This document shows positions 62,884 to 64,000 of a stretch of 64,000 bases of DNA, one piece after another. The notes under the pieces are model-generated. The model searched no databases. It was not told where the DNA came from and saw nothing but the letters and a program-made list of their open reading frames with translations. This DNA comes from Halorarius halobius. Lineage in GTDB: Archaea; Halobacteriota; Halobacteria; Halobacteriales; Haloarculaceae. Numbering within the stretch: position 1 is the stretch's first letter; every line of letters starts with the position of its first letter. The position numbers were made by a program, and so were the translations under genes. Location: the NCBI RefSeq assembly GCF_024298865.1, contig NZ_CP101161.1, positions 1,695,227 through 1,759,226 of the forward strand. Direction: 5' to 3'.

Positions 62884-63537
62884 ATGCCACGGGCGACACT
62901 TCGACTGACGATTCCGGACGGCGTGTGGGTCGGCGACCTCTCGCGCCGGCACGCGTCGGCGCGGTTCCGCATCCTCGCGGCGCTGACCGGCGAGGAGTCG
63001 GGCGTCGGACTCGCGGAGGTGACCAGCGAGCGCCTGCCGGCCGTCGTGGAGGCGATGCGCGATGCCGACGACGTGACCGAACTGACGGTGCTCCAGCAGC
63101 GTGACACCACCGCCCTGGTGCAGTTCGAGACGACGATGCCTCTGTTGCTGTTGCCGGTCCGTGACTCCGGCATCCCGCTGGAGATGCCGTTCGACATCGA
63201 GGACGGCGAGGCGACGTGGGAACTCACCGCGCCACGGGAACGGCTGTCGGAACTCGGCCGGCAACTGGAGGCGTTCGGTATCCCGTTCACCGTCGAGTCG
63301 GTCCGCCAGCGGCCGGACGTCTCGTCGCTTCTGACCGAACGGCAGGAGGCGATGCTGGAGGCCGCCGTCGACCACGGCTACTACGACACGCCGCGAACCT
63401 GTAGCCTGACGGAACTGGCGGCCGACCAGGAGGTGGCGAAGTCGACGTGTAGCGAGATACTCCACCGCGCCGAAGGGAAGGTAATCAAGCGGTTTCTCGA
63501 CCAGCGGGAACAGGGGTCGGCGCTCCGCGACCGCTGA
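62884..63537 (+). CDS. HTH_10 (Bat-type) transcriptional regulator
   Basis: 217 residues. The C-terminal HTH_10 is LTERQEAMLEAAVDHGYYDT, then LTELAADQEVAKSTCSEILH and RAEGKVIKRFLD. The N-terminal 150 residues have no recognisable sensor motif, though VTELTVLQQRDTTALVQFET matches Bat-type N-termini. It converges on the halocyanin gene, 20 bases apart, and may control it. Its own promoter is flanked by palindromes. Confidence 0.88.
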   Translation: MPRATLRLTIPDGVWVGDLSRRHASARFRILAALTGEESGVGLAEVTSERLPAVVEAMRDADDVTELTVLQQRDTTALVQFETTMPLLLLPVRDSGIPLEMPFDIEDGEATWELTAPRERLSELGRQLEAFGIPFTVESVRQRPDVSSLLTERQEAMLEAAVDHGYYDTPRTCSLTELAADQEVAKSTCSEILHRAEGKVIKRFLDQREQGSALRDR

Positions 63538-63557
63538 CTATCTCACGAGGGCGCTCA

Positions 63558-64000
63558 CTACTCCACGACGACGGCGCCCTTCATCCCCATCGCCTTGTGG
63601 GGTTGACAGTAGTACCTGTGCGTGGCCGCCTCCGAGAACGTCCGCTCGAACGTCGCGCCTTCGTCGTCGTACATCTCGCTCTCGAAGCCCCCCTCGGAGG
63701 CGACGACGTTGTGACTGCTACCCTTCCCGGTCCACGTCCAGACCACCGTCGTCCCCGTCGAGACGCGCACCGCGGCGGGGCCGAAGCCGAACCCGCCGCC
63801 GTTGGCCTCCGTGCCGACCTCGACGGTCACCTCGCTTTGTCCCGTCGCGTCGACGACGCCGTCGTAGTTGCCCACGTCGTCGAACCAGCCGCCGAAGTCG
63901 GCCGCGCTGTCGCCCGATCCCTCGGTGGCCGTCGAACTGTCCGACGCCGTCGGCGTCGACTCCCCGCCGTCCTCGGGGTCGTCGCCCGTCGTTCCGCCGC
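63558..64000 (-). CDS. Halocyanin (blue copper protein), C-terminal part cut by right window edge
   Basis: The frame runs to the window edge; the signal peptide and lipobox lie outside. Visible are a Thr/Asp/Gly/Glu-rich linker (GDDPEDGGESTPTASDSS), the DFGGWFDDVGNYDGVV start of the domain, and type 1 copper ligands: His in GKGSSHNVVASE, and Cys, His and Met in YYCQPHKAMGM. It is a membrane-anchored electron carrier of haloarchaea. It ends 20 bases from the regulator gene, tail to tail. Confidence 0.93.
   Translation of the reverse strand, partial: GGTTGDDPEDGGESTPTASDSSTATEGSGDSAADFGGWFDDVGNYDGVVDATGQSEVTVEVGTEANGGGFGFGPAAVRVSTGTTVVWTWTGKGSSHNVVASEGGFESEMYDDEGATFERTFSEAATHRYYCQPHKAMGMKGAVVVE

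Overview
The window reads as chromosomal DNA of a haloarchaeon (class Halobacteria). Supporting signs are the very high G+C with strong third-position G/C, acidic proteins, leaderless genes with a TATA element 25-30 bases before the start codon, Tat-type lipoprotein signals (RR motif followed by a lipobox Cys), HTH_10 (Bat-type) regulators, a halocyanin, a type IV pilus operon with archaeal class III signal peptides, F420 enzymes, and archaeal housekeeping proteins (Sec61-beta, eIF1-like Sui1, archaemetzincin, UPF0146). No rRNA, tRNA or CRISPR array was seen.

Layout. 0-7.5 kb: end of an aldo/keto reductase, an MDR quinone reductase, a four-gene osmoprotectant ABC transporter operon, a UspA protein and an aldehyde dehydrogenase. 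8.1-11.5 kb: two overlapping Tat lipoproteins with PQQ-type propeller repeats and an alpha/beta hydrolase. 11.6-19.5 kb: a coupled cassette (HTH_10 regulator, polytopic membrane protein, zinc-finger/TM protein), an FAD monooxygenase-like protein, a DUF389 membrane protein, a DUF1269 protein and a ZIP-like membrane protein. 19.85-31.3 kb: pilus region. Five tightly packed pilin-like genes lie behind a PilC-type membrane protein, a PilB-type ATPase and a RecA-like protein, and two further pilin-signal proteins sit divergently. 31.3-39.9 kb: PP-loop protein, second DUF389 protein, SIMPL protein, NOG1-like GTPase, ASCH protein, hisE, DUF151 protein, pdxT, Sec61-beta, thioredoxin, small zinc/wHTH proteins, rhodanese and Sui1.

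39.9-46.4 kb: a MoxR-DUF58-transglutaminase operon, an HNH endonuclease, a DUF433/DUF5615 toxin-antitoxin-like pair and small proteins. 46.4-53.9 kb: mer, cofE, a secreted subtilisin, aconitase and rimI. 53.9-59.8 kb: Nudix, a frameshifted DUF5809-like gene, a DUF5810-like protein, the F420 reductase npdG, a 5'-truncated LVIVD-type surface protein, small membrane proteins, a HAD phosphatase, UPF0146 and archaemetzincin. 59.9-61.35 kb: a tnpB-only IS200/IS605 (IS1341-type) element. 61.4-64 kb: a membrane protein, an HTH_10 regulator with palindromes around its promoter, and the end of a halocyanin gene.

How the genes fit together. The left end fits osmolyte uptake and oxidation. The middle encodes a complete secretion and assembly machine for pilus-like surface filaments. 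Three separate genes (mer, cofE, npdG) serve coenzyme F420. The most unusual items are the TnpB with a Gly at the usual catalytic Glu position, the coupled regulator/membrane/zinc-finger cassette, the pilin-like gene array, the subtilisin with a large insertion inside its catalytic domain, and two decayed genes. I found no unmistakable undescribed system; the best candidates are ranked in the findings.
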